Source: Alteromonas sp. LMIT006
GTDB lineage: Bacteria > Pseudomonadota > Gammaproteobacteria > Enterobacterales > Alteromonadaceae
Reading direction: 5' to 3'
Length of the DNA stretch: 64,000 nucleotides
NCBI RefSeq assembly: GCF_024300645.1
Contig: NZ_CP101291.1
Location: forward strand, 248,001 to 312,000
Shown piece by piece: positions 8,472 to 17,806 of the stretch; positions within the stretch are counted from its first letter, which is position 1, and each line of letters begins with the position of its first letter. The translations under genes and the position numbers were made by a program. The notes beneath the pieces are model-generated. The model searched no databases, was not told where the DNA came from, and was given only the letters and a program-made list of their open reading frames with translations.

Positions 8472-10415
8472 TTACTTGTTAAGGCGTTCCTCAATCAATG
8501 ATTCAACAACTGAAGGATCGGCTAAGGTAGACGTATCACCAAGTTGCTCGTATTCATTGGCGGCGATCTTACGTAAGATACGACGCATGATTTTACCAGA
8601 ACGGGTCTTAGGTAAACCGCGAGTCCACTGAATCAAATCAGGTGTTGCAATTGGGCTCAATTCCTTGCGAACCCATGCACGAATCTCTTTGGTTAAGGCT
8701 TCATCTGGTTCAACACCCTCAATTGGTGTGACATATACGTAGATGCCTTGACCCTTAATGTCGTGAGGATAACCCACAACCGCTGCTTCTGCAATCACTT
8801 CGTGTGCCACCAATGCACTTTCGATTTCAGCAGTACCTAAACGGTGACCAGATACGTTTAATACGTCATCTACACGGCCAGTGATCCAGTAGTAACCATC
8901 TTCATCACGACGACAGCCGTCACCGGTGAAGTAAACATTGTTGTAAGCTGAGAAGTAAGTTTCGATGAAACGCTTGTGATCACCGTAAACTGTACGCGCT
9001 TGTGAAGGCCAGCTGTCTTTAATGACTAGGTTACCTTCAGTTGCACCTTCAAGCTCGTTACCGTCTGCATCGAACAATGCAGGCTGCACACCGAATAGAG
9101 GCTTAGACGCAGAACCAGGCTTGTTAGAAGTCGCCGTTGGAAGTGGAGCAATCATCATGCCACCAGTTTCTGTCTGCCACCAAGTATCAACGATTGGGCA
9201 ACGCTCTTGACCGATGACACGGTAGTACCATTCCCACGCTTCTGGGTTGATAGGCTCACCGACTGAACCAAGAATACGTAGTGAAGATAAATCACAACCT
9301 TCTACTGGCTTCTCACCGTGTGCCATTAACGCACGAATTGCAGTAGGCGCAGTGTATAAGCTATTAACTTTGTATTTTTCAACAACTTGAGCAATACGAC
9401 GTACGTCTGGATAGGTTGGAACGCCTTCGAAGAATACTTGCGTAGCACCCGCGATTAATGGACCGTATGCCATGTAAGAGTGCCCCGTGATCCAACCCAC
9501 ATCAGCTGTACACCAGTAGATGTCGTTTTCACGATAATCAAAACCGTATTTAAACGTCATTGCTGTATATACACAGTAACCACCCGTAGTGTGTACAACA
9601 CCTTTTGGCTGACCGGTAGAACCCGATGTGTAAAGTATGAATAGCGGGTCTTCAGCTTTCATTGGCTCTGGCTCACACTGAGCAGAACAGTCTTCTACAA
9701 GCTCGCTCCAGATAACGTCTACGTCGTTGTTATAATCAACGTCGCCACCGGTTAATTTGTGAACGATGACGTTAGTAATTGAAGGACAGGCACCGTTTGC
9801 TAATGCTTCATCAACGTTTGCTTTCAGTGGCACTGAACGACCAGAACGACGACCTTCGTCACATGTGATAACCACTTTAGCAGACGCGTTGTTGATACGG
9901 TCTGCAATGGCATTTGGCGAGAAACCACCAAAGATAACTGAGTGAACCGCACCGATACGCGCACACGCAAGCATTGCATAAGCAGCTTGTGGTACCATAG
10001 GCATGTAGATAGCAACTACGTCGCCTTTCTGAACGCCTAATTTTTTAAGACCATTAGCTAGCTTACAGACTTCATAGTGAAGCTCTTGGTAGGTTACGTC
10101 TTGGCTATCAGTAGGCTCATCGCCTTCCCATAAGATAGCTGATTTCTTCGCATTCTGTGCTAAGTGACGGTCAATACAGTTGTAAGAGGCGTTTAATACG
10201 CCATCTTCAAACCAGCGAATATCAACGTTGCTTGGATCAAAAGATGTATTTTTGATGATTGTTGGTTCTTGGATCCAATCGATGATGTTCTTGTGTTCGC
10301 CCCAAAATGCTTCTGGGTTTTCAATCGATTGCTTATACATCTCTAAATATTGTTCTTCCGAAAGAATACCCTCTTCTTTCAACGACTCCGGTACAGGATA
10401 AGTTTTGGCAGTCAT
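8472..10415 (-). CDS. acs: acetyl-CoA synthetase
   Basis: A 647-residue AMP-forming acetate-CoA ligase: acetate + ATP + CoA gives acetyl-CoA + AMP + PPi, the high-affinity route for acetate assimilation. The P-loop-like motif [14 protein letters not shown] is at about residues 262-275. The C-terminal A10 motif [11 protein letters not shown] holds the lysine (about Lys608) known in other Acs enzymes as a reversible acetylation site. Length matches the family. The start is ATG with upstream GGAGG. A HDAC-type deacetylase and a GNAT-containing protein follow within a few kb, so post-translational control is plausible. Confidence 0.97.
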   Translation of the reverse strand: MTAKTYPVPESLKEEGILSEEQYLEMYKQSIENPEAFWGEHKNIIDWIQEPTIIKNTSFDPSNVDIRWFEDGVLNASYNCIDRHLAQNAKKSAILWEGDEPTDSQDVTYQELHYEVCKLANGLKKLGVQKGDVVAIYMPMVPQAAYAMLACARIGAVHSVIFGGFSPNAIADRINNASAKVVITCDEGRRSGRSVPLKANVDEALANGACPSITNVIVHKLTGGDVDYNNDVDVIWSELVEDCSAQCEPEPMKAEDPLFILYTSGSTGQPKGVVHTTGGYCVYTAMTFKYGFDYRENDIYWCTADVGWITGHSYMAYGPLIAGATQVFFEGVPTYPDVRRIAQVVEKYKVNSLYTAPTAIRALMAHGEKPVEGCDLSSLRILGSVGEPINPEAWEWYYRVIGQERCPIVDTWWQTETGGMMIAPLPTATSNKPGSASKPLFGVQPALFDADGNELEGATEGNLVIKDSWPSQARTVYGDHKRFIETYFSAYNNVYFTGDGCRRDEDGYYWITGRVDDVLNVSGHRLGTAEIESALVAHEVIAEAAVVGYPHDIKGQGIYVYVTPIEGVEPDEALTKEIRAWVRKELSPIATPDLIQWTRGLPKTRSGKIMRRILRKIAANEYEQLGDTSTLADPSVVESLIEERLNK

Positions 10416-10454
10416 ATTGCCTCCATTGCAGTTTTAAATATTTGTTAAATTACT

Positions 10455-10510
10455 AAGGACTAATGTAGCGATTCTGAGGTTTTTAAAAATAGGACTTTGG
10501 TCTATGCAAA
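10455..10510 (-). promoter_or_regulatory. possible acs promoter and activator site
   Basis: On the minus strand a TACATT -10-like hexamer lies 17 bp downstream of a poor -35 (TTTTTA). Immediately upstream is an imperfect inverted repeat, TAGACCAAAGTCCTA (10490-10504). A weak -35 overlapped by a dyad is the layout expected for an activated promoter such as one driven by CrbR. This is inference; I do not know the CrbR consensus. Confidence 0.35.
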
Positions 10511-10559
10511 TGGTTTTACCAAACACAGCAAAGCTAATCATACCAAGGTATGTAAGACG

Positions 10560-10590
10560 AACGCAGTAGAAAAAAAACACCTACTGCGTT
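10560..10590. other. inverted repeat downstream of the aldo/keto reductase gene
   Basis: AACGCAGTAG and CTACTGCGTT form a perfect 10-bp stem around an 11-nt A-rich loop. It lies between the 3' end of the aldo/keto reductase gene and the acs promoter. The poly-U on the minus strand would be in the loop, not after the stem, so it is not a textbook terminator. It may still end or protect the upstream transcript. Confidence 0.5.
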
Positions 10591-10649
10591 AGGTAAAAAC
10601 CACCAAAATGAGCGTTGTTTTATAACAATATTTTTTAACAAATGGGCCA

Positions 10650-11702
10650 TTAAAAGGCAATTGGATAGCGTTTGAAGATGGCTTGAATACTGTCAAACTC
10701 ACTTTCCGTTAGAGGCGTTGCAAAGGCATCGATATCTTCTTCAAGCTGACTGAGTTTAGTGGCGCCAATAATGGTTGAGGTCACCCCATCAATGTAATCA
10801 CACCATTTGAGTGCGAGTTGTGAGGGTGTCATGCCAAGGTCTGATGCTAGTTGTACGTATTCCGCTACAGCTTTATTGGCAATTGGCGTATCTCTAAACA
10901 GTCCCATGCGCTGCTCCATACTCCAACGAGACCCTTTTGGACGTGCGCCGTTTAGATATTTACCCGATAACATCCCTGCAGCAAGGGGCGACCATGGTAA
11001 GTACGCTATGTTTTCAAACACACAGGTTTCGATAAGATAAGGCCAGTCTTTCGCATGCAGTAAGTTAAACTCGTTTTGAATGGAGACCGGACGAGGGACC
11101 CCTAACTCATCACACAAATTTAAAAAAGTATGAATGCCCCATGGCGTATCATCAGATAAGCCCCAATGACGAATTTTACCCGAATTTATTGCATCTCCAA
11201 GTGCCTCTACCACGCCTCGCTTGCGTTCGATTTCTTTTTGCACATCGGTTTTAGTTGCTTTGATATCATTTGGCCAATGCGTGCCAAAATGCGCAGTCCC
11301 ACGGTTTGGCCAATGTAATTGATATACATCAATGTAATCTGTATGAAGTTGTTTGAGTGAACCTTCTAATGCAACAGATATTGACGCTTTATCAATGCCT
11401 TTGCCGCCTCTGATCCAAGGAAGGCCTTTGCCAACAATTTTGGTCGCGAGGATCCAATCACTGCGTTTAGTTGGATTGCGAGAAAAATAATCGCCAATGT
11501 AACGTTCGGTTGCGCCCACAGTTTCCGCTGAAGGAGGCACTGGGTACATCTCGGCCGTATCCATAAAGTTGATGCCGCGCTCAAACGCATAGTCAATCTG
11601 TGCATCAGCATCAGCTTGATTGTTTTGCAGGCCCCATGTCATAGTGCCCAAGCAAACACGAGAGACATTCAGGCCAGAAGTCCCAAGAGGAGAAAATTCC
11701 AT
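10650..11702 (-). CDS. tas: NADP(H)-dependent aldo/keto reductase, Tas-like
   Basis: A 350-residue cytoplasmic aldo/keto reductase with a TIM-barrel layout. Opening residues MEFSPLGTSGLNVSRVCLGT and the motif DTAEMYPVPPS match the Tas subgroup. The catalytic Asp and Tyr lie in DTAEMY, the Lys in ATKIVG and the His in QLHWPN. The C-terminal cofactor region includes IIGATKLSQLEEDI. It reduces carbonyl compounds with NADPH; the natural substrate is not readable. It lies between acs and the deacetylase gene with separate spacers, so it is probably its own transcription unit. Confidence 0.88.
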   Translation of the reverse strand: MEFSPLGTSGLNVSRVCLGTMTWGLQNNQADADAQIDYAFERGINFMDTAEMYPVPPSAETVGATERYIGDYFSRNPTKRSDWILATKIVGKGLPWIRGGKGIDKASISVALEGSLKQLHTDYIDVYQLHWPNRGTAHFGTHWPNDIKATKTDVQKEIERKRGVVEALGDAINSGKIRHWGLSDDTPWGIHTFLNLCDELGVPRPVSIQNEFNLLHAKDWPYLIETCVFENIAYLPWSPLAAGMLSGKYLNGARPKGSRWSMEQRMGLFRDTPIANKAVAEYVQLASDLGMTPSQLALKWCDYIDGVTSTIIGATKLSQLEEDIDAFATPLTESEFDSIQAIFKRYPIAF

Positions 11703-11792
11703 ACCGGTTGTCCTTATTTATTATTATAAAAGAGTTATGAACAGTACTATGGTTGATCTAAACATACCTTACCTAGCCTTGCCATGTAAAGT

Positions 11793-11807
11793 CAGAATAA
11801 CATTCTG
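11793..11807. promoter_or_regulatory. 15-bp palindrome upstream of the aldo/keto reductase gene
   Basis: CAGAAT-AAC-ATTCTG is a perfect 6-bp inverted repeat with a 3-nt centre. It sits about 90 bp before the reductase start and 20 bp past the end of the deacetylase gene. It could be an operator or a short RNA hairpin; there is no U-run beside it. The regulator is unknown. Confidence 0.35.
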
Positions 11808-11826
11808 TAATTTCATTTAGCCCCGC

Positions 11827-12768
11827 TTACAATAGCGCTTTCACATGCGCCACCACTGAACGCCCTAACGCACTCAAGGCGTAACCGCCTTCTAACATAG
11901 ACACCAACCGACCTTGGCAATGCTTATCGGCTAATCTGCGCAATTCCCGTGTGATCCACATGTAATCGTCTTCAACCAAACGCACATGCCCCAAATCGTC
12001 TTCTTGGTGCGCATCAAACCCAGCAGAAATCAGAATGAGTTCCGGTGCAAATTCATCAATGGCTTTAAACCAATGTTCTACAGCTTGACGAAACACATTG
12101 CCGTCATCCCCCGCTTTGAGTGGCACGGGATAAAAATGGTCTGGCTGATCATCCACGCCGCCAAACGGATAAAACGGATGTTGAAACGAGGAGCAAAACA
12201 ACACCGACGGCTCATGTTGAAAGATATCTTCCGTGCCGTTGCCATGATGCACATCAAAATCCACGATGGCAACACGCTCTACCCCATAACGATGTTGCGC
12301 ATAAGTTGCTGCAACGGCTACATTATTGATCAGACAAAATCCCATTGCTTTGCTGTGACAAGCATGGTGGCCAGGTGGTCGAATCGCACAAAACGCTCTA
12401 GTATCTTGCCGCTGAAACACCTCATCAACAGCATCTTTAGCACACCCTGCTGCGTATAACGCAGCAGTCAACGAATCTTGCATCATGATCGTGTCATCGT
12501 CGAGCCAAATATGCGGATTGTCCTCCGTTTTGGCTTTCTCTTGGAGCAGTGCGTCTTGATAAAACAACTCATCAATGTATGGGTGACTGTGGGCGTGGTA
12601 GAGATGCTCACGTTCAATTTTACTGCCTTGGACTTGTTCCACCACCGTCGCAAGCCCTGAGGCAATAAGCTGATCTTGAATTTGGCTCAAACGCTCTGGA
12701 CACTCTGGATGCTCAGGATCCATATTGTGTTTGCGACATTTTGGATGAGAGAAGATACTGATTGCCAT
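11827..12768 (-). CDS. histone-deacetylase-family protein (acetyl-amide hydrolase)
   Basis: A 313-residue zinc hydrolase of the HDAC/acetoin utilization/acetylpolyamine amidohydrolase family. Visible motifs: HPECPERL near the N-terminus, RPPGHHA with the catalytic His pair, VDFDVHHGNG and SAGFDAH supplying the zinc Asp/His/Asp ligands, and MLEGGYAL near the C-terminus with the glycines near the catalytic Tyr. Bacterial members remove acetyl groups from lysine side chains or polyamines. It lies between acs and a CoA-transferase/GNAT fusion, which makes a link to protein acetylation plausible but unproven. Confidence 0.9.
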   Translation of the reverse strand: MAISIFSHPKCRKHNMDPEHPECPERLSQIQDQLIASGLATVVEQVQGSKIEREHLYHAHSHPYIDELFYQDALLQEKAKTEDNPHIWLDDDTIMMQDSLTAALYAAGCAKDAVDEVFQRQDTRAFCAIRPPGHHACHSKAMGFCLINNVAVAATYAQHRYGVERVAIVDFDVHHGNGTEDIFQHEPSVLFCSSFQHPFYPFGGVDDQPDHFYPVPLKAGDDGNVFRQAVEHWFKAIDEFAPELILISAGFDAHQEDDLGHVRLVEDDYMWITRELRRLADKHCQGRLVSMLEGGYALSALGRSVVAHVKALL

Positions 12769-12836
12769 TGGCCTGTCCTTGTCTGATGTTCGGTAACGCT
12801 ATGCCTTTACCATAGCAGGTGTCTATCTACTGCGCA

Positions 12837-14648
12837 TTACAACTTCAGCAGGAGTTCTTTTTCATGAATATCGCTATCGTCTATTACCGCAAAGCCAAAT
12901 TTATAAAATACCGCCAACATAGGCTTATTTCGGGATCTGACCATCGCATAAATAGATGACAACCCCCTATCTCGTGCAATGCCGATCAAGTTCTCCACAA
13001 GGTAAGAGGCCATGCCCTGACCTTGGGAAGCTTCTCGCGTCACAAAGGCGATTTCACAACCTTGATTTTGAGTCTGATAAAATCGTCCCACAGCATGAAT
13101 GATGTCATGTTTCCCTTGTTCCTCGATGATCGCAATCGCACAATCCACAGACTGATCCACTGAGACCAATGCGCTGGATTTTTGTCTCGATAGCTGCTCT
13201 GGTGTATATCCGTAGCGCAATACGAGAGTATCATCCGAATGAGAATAGAAAAAATCTTGCAACGAACGTTCGTCCGCAGGATGTAAGGGTCTCACTATAT
13301 AGTCTTTATCTTTAAAGTGATGTTTACGCAACTGAACCGTTCCCCATTCAGGGATTTCTGCGACCGTTGGTGCTTGATAATCTGGTACCCAATAATACTG
13401 ACGTACCTGTTCTAATAACTCTGCACGAAACTTAGGGTGTGCGATTCGAATAAGCTCCAAGGCTCTTTCTCTGACTGATTTACCTTTGAGCGCAGCAATC
13501 CCATATTCGGTGACAACATAATCCACATGTCCTCGGGAAGTTACGACGCCCGCACCTGGCGTGAGTGTGGGCACAATGCGAGAAATCGAACAATGCTTGG
13601 CCGTAGAAGGTAACGCAATAATGGCCTTACCACCAACGGACATTGTTGCTCCAGAAACAAAGTCCATTTGCCCACCAATGCCAGAATAAAAATCATGACC
13701 GATCGAATCAGCGACCACTTGTCCAGTCAAATCCACCTGTAACGCGCTATTGATGCTGATCATGTTGTCGTTTTTGGCAATATTCGATGGTAAGTTCACA
13801 TACGAGCTTGGCAAAAACTCTATATGAGGATTATTGTTGACATAATCATACAAGCGTTGAGACCCCATGCAAAAACTAGTCACAGACTTACCCGGATGAA
13901 AAGTTTTGTACTTATTGGTGATGACGCCATATTCCATAAGCTCCAATAACCCATCGCTGAACATCTCCGTATGCAGTCCCAAATCAACATGGTTTTTTAA
14001 CGCGCTTAATACGGCATTTGGGATCACGCCAATACCCAATTGCAACGTAGCTCGGTTAGGCACCAACATAGATACATACTGACCAATGCGCTGTGACACG
14101 TCATCAATCGGCGGTATCGGTAACTCTGGTAAAGTCTCCTCCGCTCTGACCATGGCCGCAAATTGCGACACATGCAAAAAAGAATTCCCAGAAGTGCGAG
14201 GCATCAGAGGATTGACTTGGGCGATGACTTTTTTGGCAGCTCGCGCAGCGGAATGATTGACATCCACTCCGACTCCACAGGAGACATATCCGAATTCATC
14301 AGGAGGTGAGACCATGATCAGCGCTACATCCAAGGGTAAGGTGCCCGTGCGAAATTGCGTTGAAATCTCGGATAAAAAGACAGGTGTATAATCCGCGCGT
14401 CCTTGTTCCACCGCTTGTCGCACATCTTGTCCATGAATGAATAACGCATTGACCTTAAAATGCCCTTCGCATTCCTGTCTTGCCCAAGGAGCCTCGCCAA
14501 GTGTTGAGATCTGAACGATCTCAATATCTTGGAAATCGGCTTTATGTACAATCAGTTGATTGATTAATGTTCGAGGTAAACAGGCATTTGAACCGATGTA
14601 AATGCGCTGGCCAGAATGGATGTACTTGATCCAGTCACTTTGACTCAT
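12837..14648 (-). CDS. acetyl-CoA hydrolase/CoA-transferase fused to GNAT acetyltransferase
   Basis: A 603-residue two-domain protein. Residues 1 to about 430 are a class I CoA-transferase/acetyl-CoA hydrolase: HTEMFSDG probably carries the catalytic Glu, SGIGGQMDFVSGA is the conserved glycine loop, and VVTEYGIAALKGKSVRERA the C-terminal signature. From about residue 445 a GNAT domain follows, with the acetyl-CoA pyrophosphate loop EASQGQGMASYLVENL. The N-domain would move or hydrolyse acyl-CoA; the GNAT would acetylate an amine or protein lysine. Position near acs, crbR and a deacetylase suggests control of acetyl-CoA or of Acs. The architecture parallels, but differs from, the Pat/YfiQ fusion of an acyl-CoA synthetase-like domain with GNAT. 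Confidence 0.88.
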   Translation of the reverse strand: MSQSDWIKYIHSGQRIYIGSNACLPRTLINQLIVHKADFQDIEIVQISTLGEAPWARQECEGHFKVNALFIHGQDVRQAVEQGRADYTPVFLSEISTQFRTGTLPLDVALIMVSPPDEFGYVSCGVGVDVNHSAARAAKKVIAQVNPLMPRTSGNSFLHVSQFAAMVRAEETLPELPIPPIDDVSQRIGQYVSMLVPNRATLQLGIGVIPNAVLSALKNHVDLGLHTEMFSDGLLELMEYGVITNKYKTFHPGKSVTSFCMGSQRLYDYVNNNPHIEFLPSSYVNLPSNIAKNDNMISINSALQVDLTGQVVADSIGHDFYSGIGGQMDFVSGATMSVGGKAIIALPSTAKHCSISRIVPTLTPGAGVVTSRGHVDYVVTEYGIAALKGKSVRERALELIRIAHPKFRAELLEQVRQYYWVPDYQAPTVAEIPEWGTVQLRKHHFKDKDYIVRPLHPADERSLQDFFYSHSDDTLVLRYGYTPEQLSRQKSSALVSVDQSVDCAIAIIEEQGKHDIIHAVGRFYQTQNQGCEIAFVTREASQGQGMASYLVENLIGIARDRGLSSIYAMVRSRNKPMLAVFYKFGFAVIDDSDIHEKELLLKL

Positions 14649-14836
14649 TTGCGGGCCTTTTGAGAAGCTATGTCATTATGTATCCGTTGTATTATGGAAA
14701 AACTGAGTAGAATATTATTGATCTAAAGCAAAAAACAATTGATTGAACTGTGCGCATTTTACTCCGTTATATCGGACAATTATAAACGAGGTATTAAACG
14801 TCCCTTACAAGAGGACCTTGATGAATTATTAAGCCG

Positions 14837-16576
14837 CTAAGTGACGAACTGCAACTTAGCCAGATCGTGATATAAGTCGCAACGCAGCATCAACTCCTCA
14901 TGCGTACCGCTATCCACTATCTGACCTTGATCCATGACCACGATGATATCAGCGTGTTTTACCGTCGCGAGACGATGTGCAATAACAATCGTGGTGCGAT
15001 CTTCCATCAAATTGGCAAGACCTTGTTGTACGGCTTGCTCACTGCCCGCATCCAACGCACTGGTTGCTTCATCTAACAACAAAATAGGGCGATTGGCGAG
15101 AAAGGCTCTGGCAATGGCGATGCGTTGTTTTTGACCACCTGATAACTTAATGCCTCGCTCCCCAACTTGGGTGGCATATTGTTCTGGCAAAGACATAATA
15201 AAATCATGCGCATTAGCGAGTTTAGCTGCCTGTACAATCGCCTCTCGGGATGCGTGATGATCACCATAACCGATATTCTGCGCGATATCAGTAGCAAAAA
15301 TAACTGGGTCCTGTGCCACTAAAGCAAACGATGCCCGGATTTGCGTTTGCGATAATTTAGAATATTCAGTGTTAGCAAGAGTTATTCGGCCAGATGTTGG
15401 CGGATAAAAATCCAACAGTAGATCCATCAACGTAGATTTACCAGCTCCACTAGGACCAACTATCGCAACAGTCTGCCCAGTACTGATGGAAAAATTGAGA
15501 TTGCGCAAAGCGTATTCGCCTATGTCTTGGTAACGAAAAGAGAGTGCTTCTAGCCGCAAAATGTCCTCTATCGTTTCAGAAAACACCCAATCTGGTTGCA
15601 TAGTTTCCCGTATCTGTACCGGCTCGTGCAATAATTCACGGACCCTTGCGGAGGCACCTTTGGCTTTTTGGATCTCACCAATCACTTCGCTGATCGTCGC
15701 CACAGCACCACCAGCCATGACTGCATAAAAGATAAACGCACTCAAACTGCCTGGACTTAACTCACCGCTGATCACAGCTGTCGCTCCAATCCATGCGACA
15801 AACACCACCGCAAAAATACTGATGGCCATAATACAAATGATCAATAGTGCGCGATAATGAATGCGTTGTTCCGCTGCACCCATTACTTGCTCGACTTTGC
15901 GGTGTAAAGACGAGACATCATGCGCTTCTTGAGTGTAGGCCTGAATCGTGTGAATGCCATGCAAAGACTGGTCGATATGCGCACTCATATCTGCTACTTT
16001 GTCTTGTGAGACTTGTGCGTAGTAGCGGACTTTTTTACCCAGCAATTTAATAGGCAATAAAATAAAAGGGATCGCCAACATGACAAGGCCGGTCAGTTTC
16101 ACGCTGGTAAAGAGCATCAAAATAAACGCGCCAATGAACGTCACTGAGGAACGAATGGCCATCGATAATCCCATCCCGATGACGCTTTGTAACACCGTGG
16201 TATCTGAAGTAAATCGTGAAATGACTTCGCCAGTGCGATTGCGACTGTAAAAACCCATATCTAAGCGTAACATTTGCGCGTAAAGCGCATTACGTATGTT
16301 AGCACTCACTCTTTCGCCAAGCCATAGCATATTGTAAAAACGAAAGTATGTCGCAATACAGCCAACCACTGCAATGGCCACAACCGCCAACAGCATTTGA
16401 TTGAGGAAAGCTTCGTCATTGGCAACAAACCCGCGGTCAATCACAAGCTTTATGCCTTGTCCGAGTACCAACCAGCTCCCAGCACTGATAAGCAGTGCAA
16501 CCATTGCAATGGCAATGCGAAGTTTATGAGGTTTTAGAAACTGGTATAACCATAAAATTAAAGAGGATTGAGCCAT
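14837..16576 (-). CDS. ABC exporter, fused permease and ATPase (MsbA/LmrA-like)
   Basis: About 579 residues from ATG 16576. A longer GTG start at 16624 lacks a ribosome-binding site and adds 16 residues before the natural MAQSSLILWLYQFL start. The first ~310 residues form six transmembrane helices of a type I exporter. The ATPase carries Walker A GPSGAGKSTL, signature LSGGQKQRIAIARAF, Walker B ILLLDEATSALD and the H-loop IVIAHRL. It works as a half-transporter dimer in the inner membrane. The substrate cannot be told; lipids, peptides or drugs are typical. It appears monocistronic. Confidence 0.92.
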   Translation of the reverse strand: MAQSSLILWLYQFLKPHKLRIAIAMVALLISAGSWLVLGQGIKLVIDRGFVANDEAFLNQMLLAVVAIAVVGCIATYFRFYNMLWLGERVSANIRNALYAQMLRLDMGFYSRNRTGEVISRFTSDTTVLQSVIGMGLSMAIRSSVTFIGAFILMLFTSVKLTGLVMLAIPFILLPIKLLGKKVRYYAQVSQDKVADMSAHIDQSLHGIHTIQAYTQEAHDVSSLHRKVEQVMGAAEQRIHYRALLIICIMAISIFAVVFVAWIGATAVISGELSPGSLSAFIFYAVMAGGAVATISEVIGEIQKAKGASARVRELLHEPVQIRETMQPDWVFSETIEDILRLEALSFRYQDIGEYALRNLNFSISTGQTVAIVGPSGAGKSTLMDLLLDFYPPTSGRITLANTEYSKLSQTQIRASFALVAQDPVIFATDIAQNIGYGDHHASREAIVQAAKLANAHDFIMSLPEQYATQVGERGIKLSGGQKQRIAIARAFLANRPILLLDEATSALDAGSEQAVQQGLANLMEDRTTIVIAHRLATVKHADIIVVMDQGQIVDSGTHEELMLRCDLYHDLAKLQFVT

Positions 16577-16706
16577 TACCTGACCATCAAGAACGTGATG
16601 ATTGCATCCTAGAAGGCTTTGCACTGAGTGTCAAATAGGGCAGCTTGCACAACCACTTTACACCTTAGCCTAAACGCAAATGAAGCGATAAATCACTATT
16701 CCGAAA

Positions 16707-17486
16707 CTAGCCTCCCATAAGGTCTTTTAGTTTATCTTTCATTTTGTCTTTAAGTTTGTCTTTTTGTTTATCTAGCGCTTCATTGATTTTGTCTCTAGCG
16801 GCATCCTTAGCTGCCTTTTTGGCCTCTGCCTTAGCTATTCTAATGACTTCAGTGAGTAGTGCATCCGTCACCGCAGCGCCGATCTGATCAGCCGGGATCC
16901 CGTTCGGTTGCCCAATGGCTCCCAAATGAAAACTAGGTAACGTTATTGCATATGCGGTTTGCTCAACGCCCAGCTGCTCCACTGGCAATGCGGAAAAATC
17001 CAACTTTAAGCGCGTAGCATCAATCACTATATCATCAATGATCATCATGGGTTGTGCTGTCTTGGTAGGCGTTGGTGTGGCTTCTTTTCTAGGTAGTTTA
17101 GACTGTATATGATCTTTGATAGTGAGAAGATTACTGCCTGTACTGTTATCGGTTTCATAAAGAATTTCAGGTACATTAATGACAAATTGATCCACAACAT
17201 ACGCATCACCGCGTGGTGCCCCCAGATCCAAGGTGATAAGCTGTAAAGACAAAGCATTATTTTGCGAGAAGCCTTGTGGGTTTTGCACGTTTAAATCAGA
17301 TAAAGATAACCGACCATCAGAGAGGGAAAGCTCTGCATTGCCAAGAGATACCTTAGTGCCAAGATATTCCGAACCTCGTTGTTCTACTTGTTGCTTGATT
17401 AACGTGTCAGTTTGACTAAAGACATACCATATACCTCCAGCAATCACAGCAATAATAACAGATATGATAATGACAATTTTTTGCAT
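16707..17486 (-). CDS. AsmA-like membrane-anchored protein
   Basis: A 259-residue protein with one N-terminal membrane anchor (MQKIVIIISVIIAVIAGGIW) and a periplasmic part resembling the start of AsmA/DUF748 proteins (LGTKVSLGNAELSLSDGRLS, LSDLNVQNPQGF). It ends in a lysine/aspartate-rich helix (AKDAARDKINEALDKQKDKL and onward), likely a coiled coil. It is much shorter than full AsmA. AsmA relatives affect outer-membrane lipid and protein homeostasis. No partner gene is adjacent. Confidence 0.75.
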   Translation of the reverse strand: MQKIVIIISVIIAVIAGGIWYVFSQTDTLIKQQVEQRGSEYLGTKVSLGNAELSLSDGRLSLSDLNVQNPQGFSQNNALSLQLITLDLGAPRGDAYVVDQFVINVPEILYETDNSTGSNLLTIKDHIQSKLPRKEATPTPTKTAQPMMIIDDIVIDATRLKLDFSALPVEQLGVEQTAYAITLPSFHLGAIGQPNGIPADQIGAAVTDALLTEVIRIAKAEAKKAAKDAARDKINEALDKQKDKLKDKMKDKLKDLMGG

Positions 17487-17750
17487 GGAGAAACATCCCT
17501 TGTTTTATTTAAAGATTTCTTTTAACTATAGTCTAGTTGACGCATTATGGTCGATTAATTCGGTAATTCAAAATCAAAAATGCAATAATAACTGAGTCAT
17601 TTTTTTTCATTTGTACCATCTTAAAAGGGAACTTTGGAAACTCACGGTATAATGGGATAGCACACTTCATAAGCAGGCCTTTTAGTAATATCTTCGTAGA
17701 AGAAACGTATTAGTACTCCGGGCCTCCTGCCCTCCGCCCTTCGGGCCAAA
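17487..17750. other. intergenic stretch between AsmA-like gene and tuf; possible plus-strand small RNA
   Basis: No protein gene is supported here. On the plus strand a perfect TATAAT (17648-17653) has no good -35. It is followed by a structured segment (TCTTC-GTA-GAAGA hairpin; GCCC-TTC-GGGC hairpin near 17736-17746) that runs into the bidirectional tuf terminator. A transcript of roughly 120 nt is possible but unproven. Confidence 0.3.
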
Positions 17751-17780
17751 TAAAAAACCCAGCCGAAGCTGGGTTTTATT
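17751..17780 (-). terminator. intrinsic terminator of tuf, bidirectional
   Basis: AACCCAGC pairs with GCTGGGTT around a short loop. U-runs follow on both strands (TTTTTTATT on minus, TTTTATTATT on plus). It lies just past the tuf stop codon. Confidence 0.9.
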
Positions 17781-17806
17781 ATTCGTTCTAATTTGTTCCA
17801 GACAAA

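Noticed and set aside
14739..14840. Plus-strand 33-codon TTG-started frame ending LQEDLDELLSR
   Set aside because: The peptide looks natural, but it has no ribosome-binding site, a TTG start and only a tiny length; it overlaps the ABC-exporter stop. Could be a remnant, not supportable as a gene.
16577..16624. Longer GTG start for the ABC exporter
   Set aside because: No ribosome-binding site; the added 16 residues are polar and precede the normal N-terminus.
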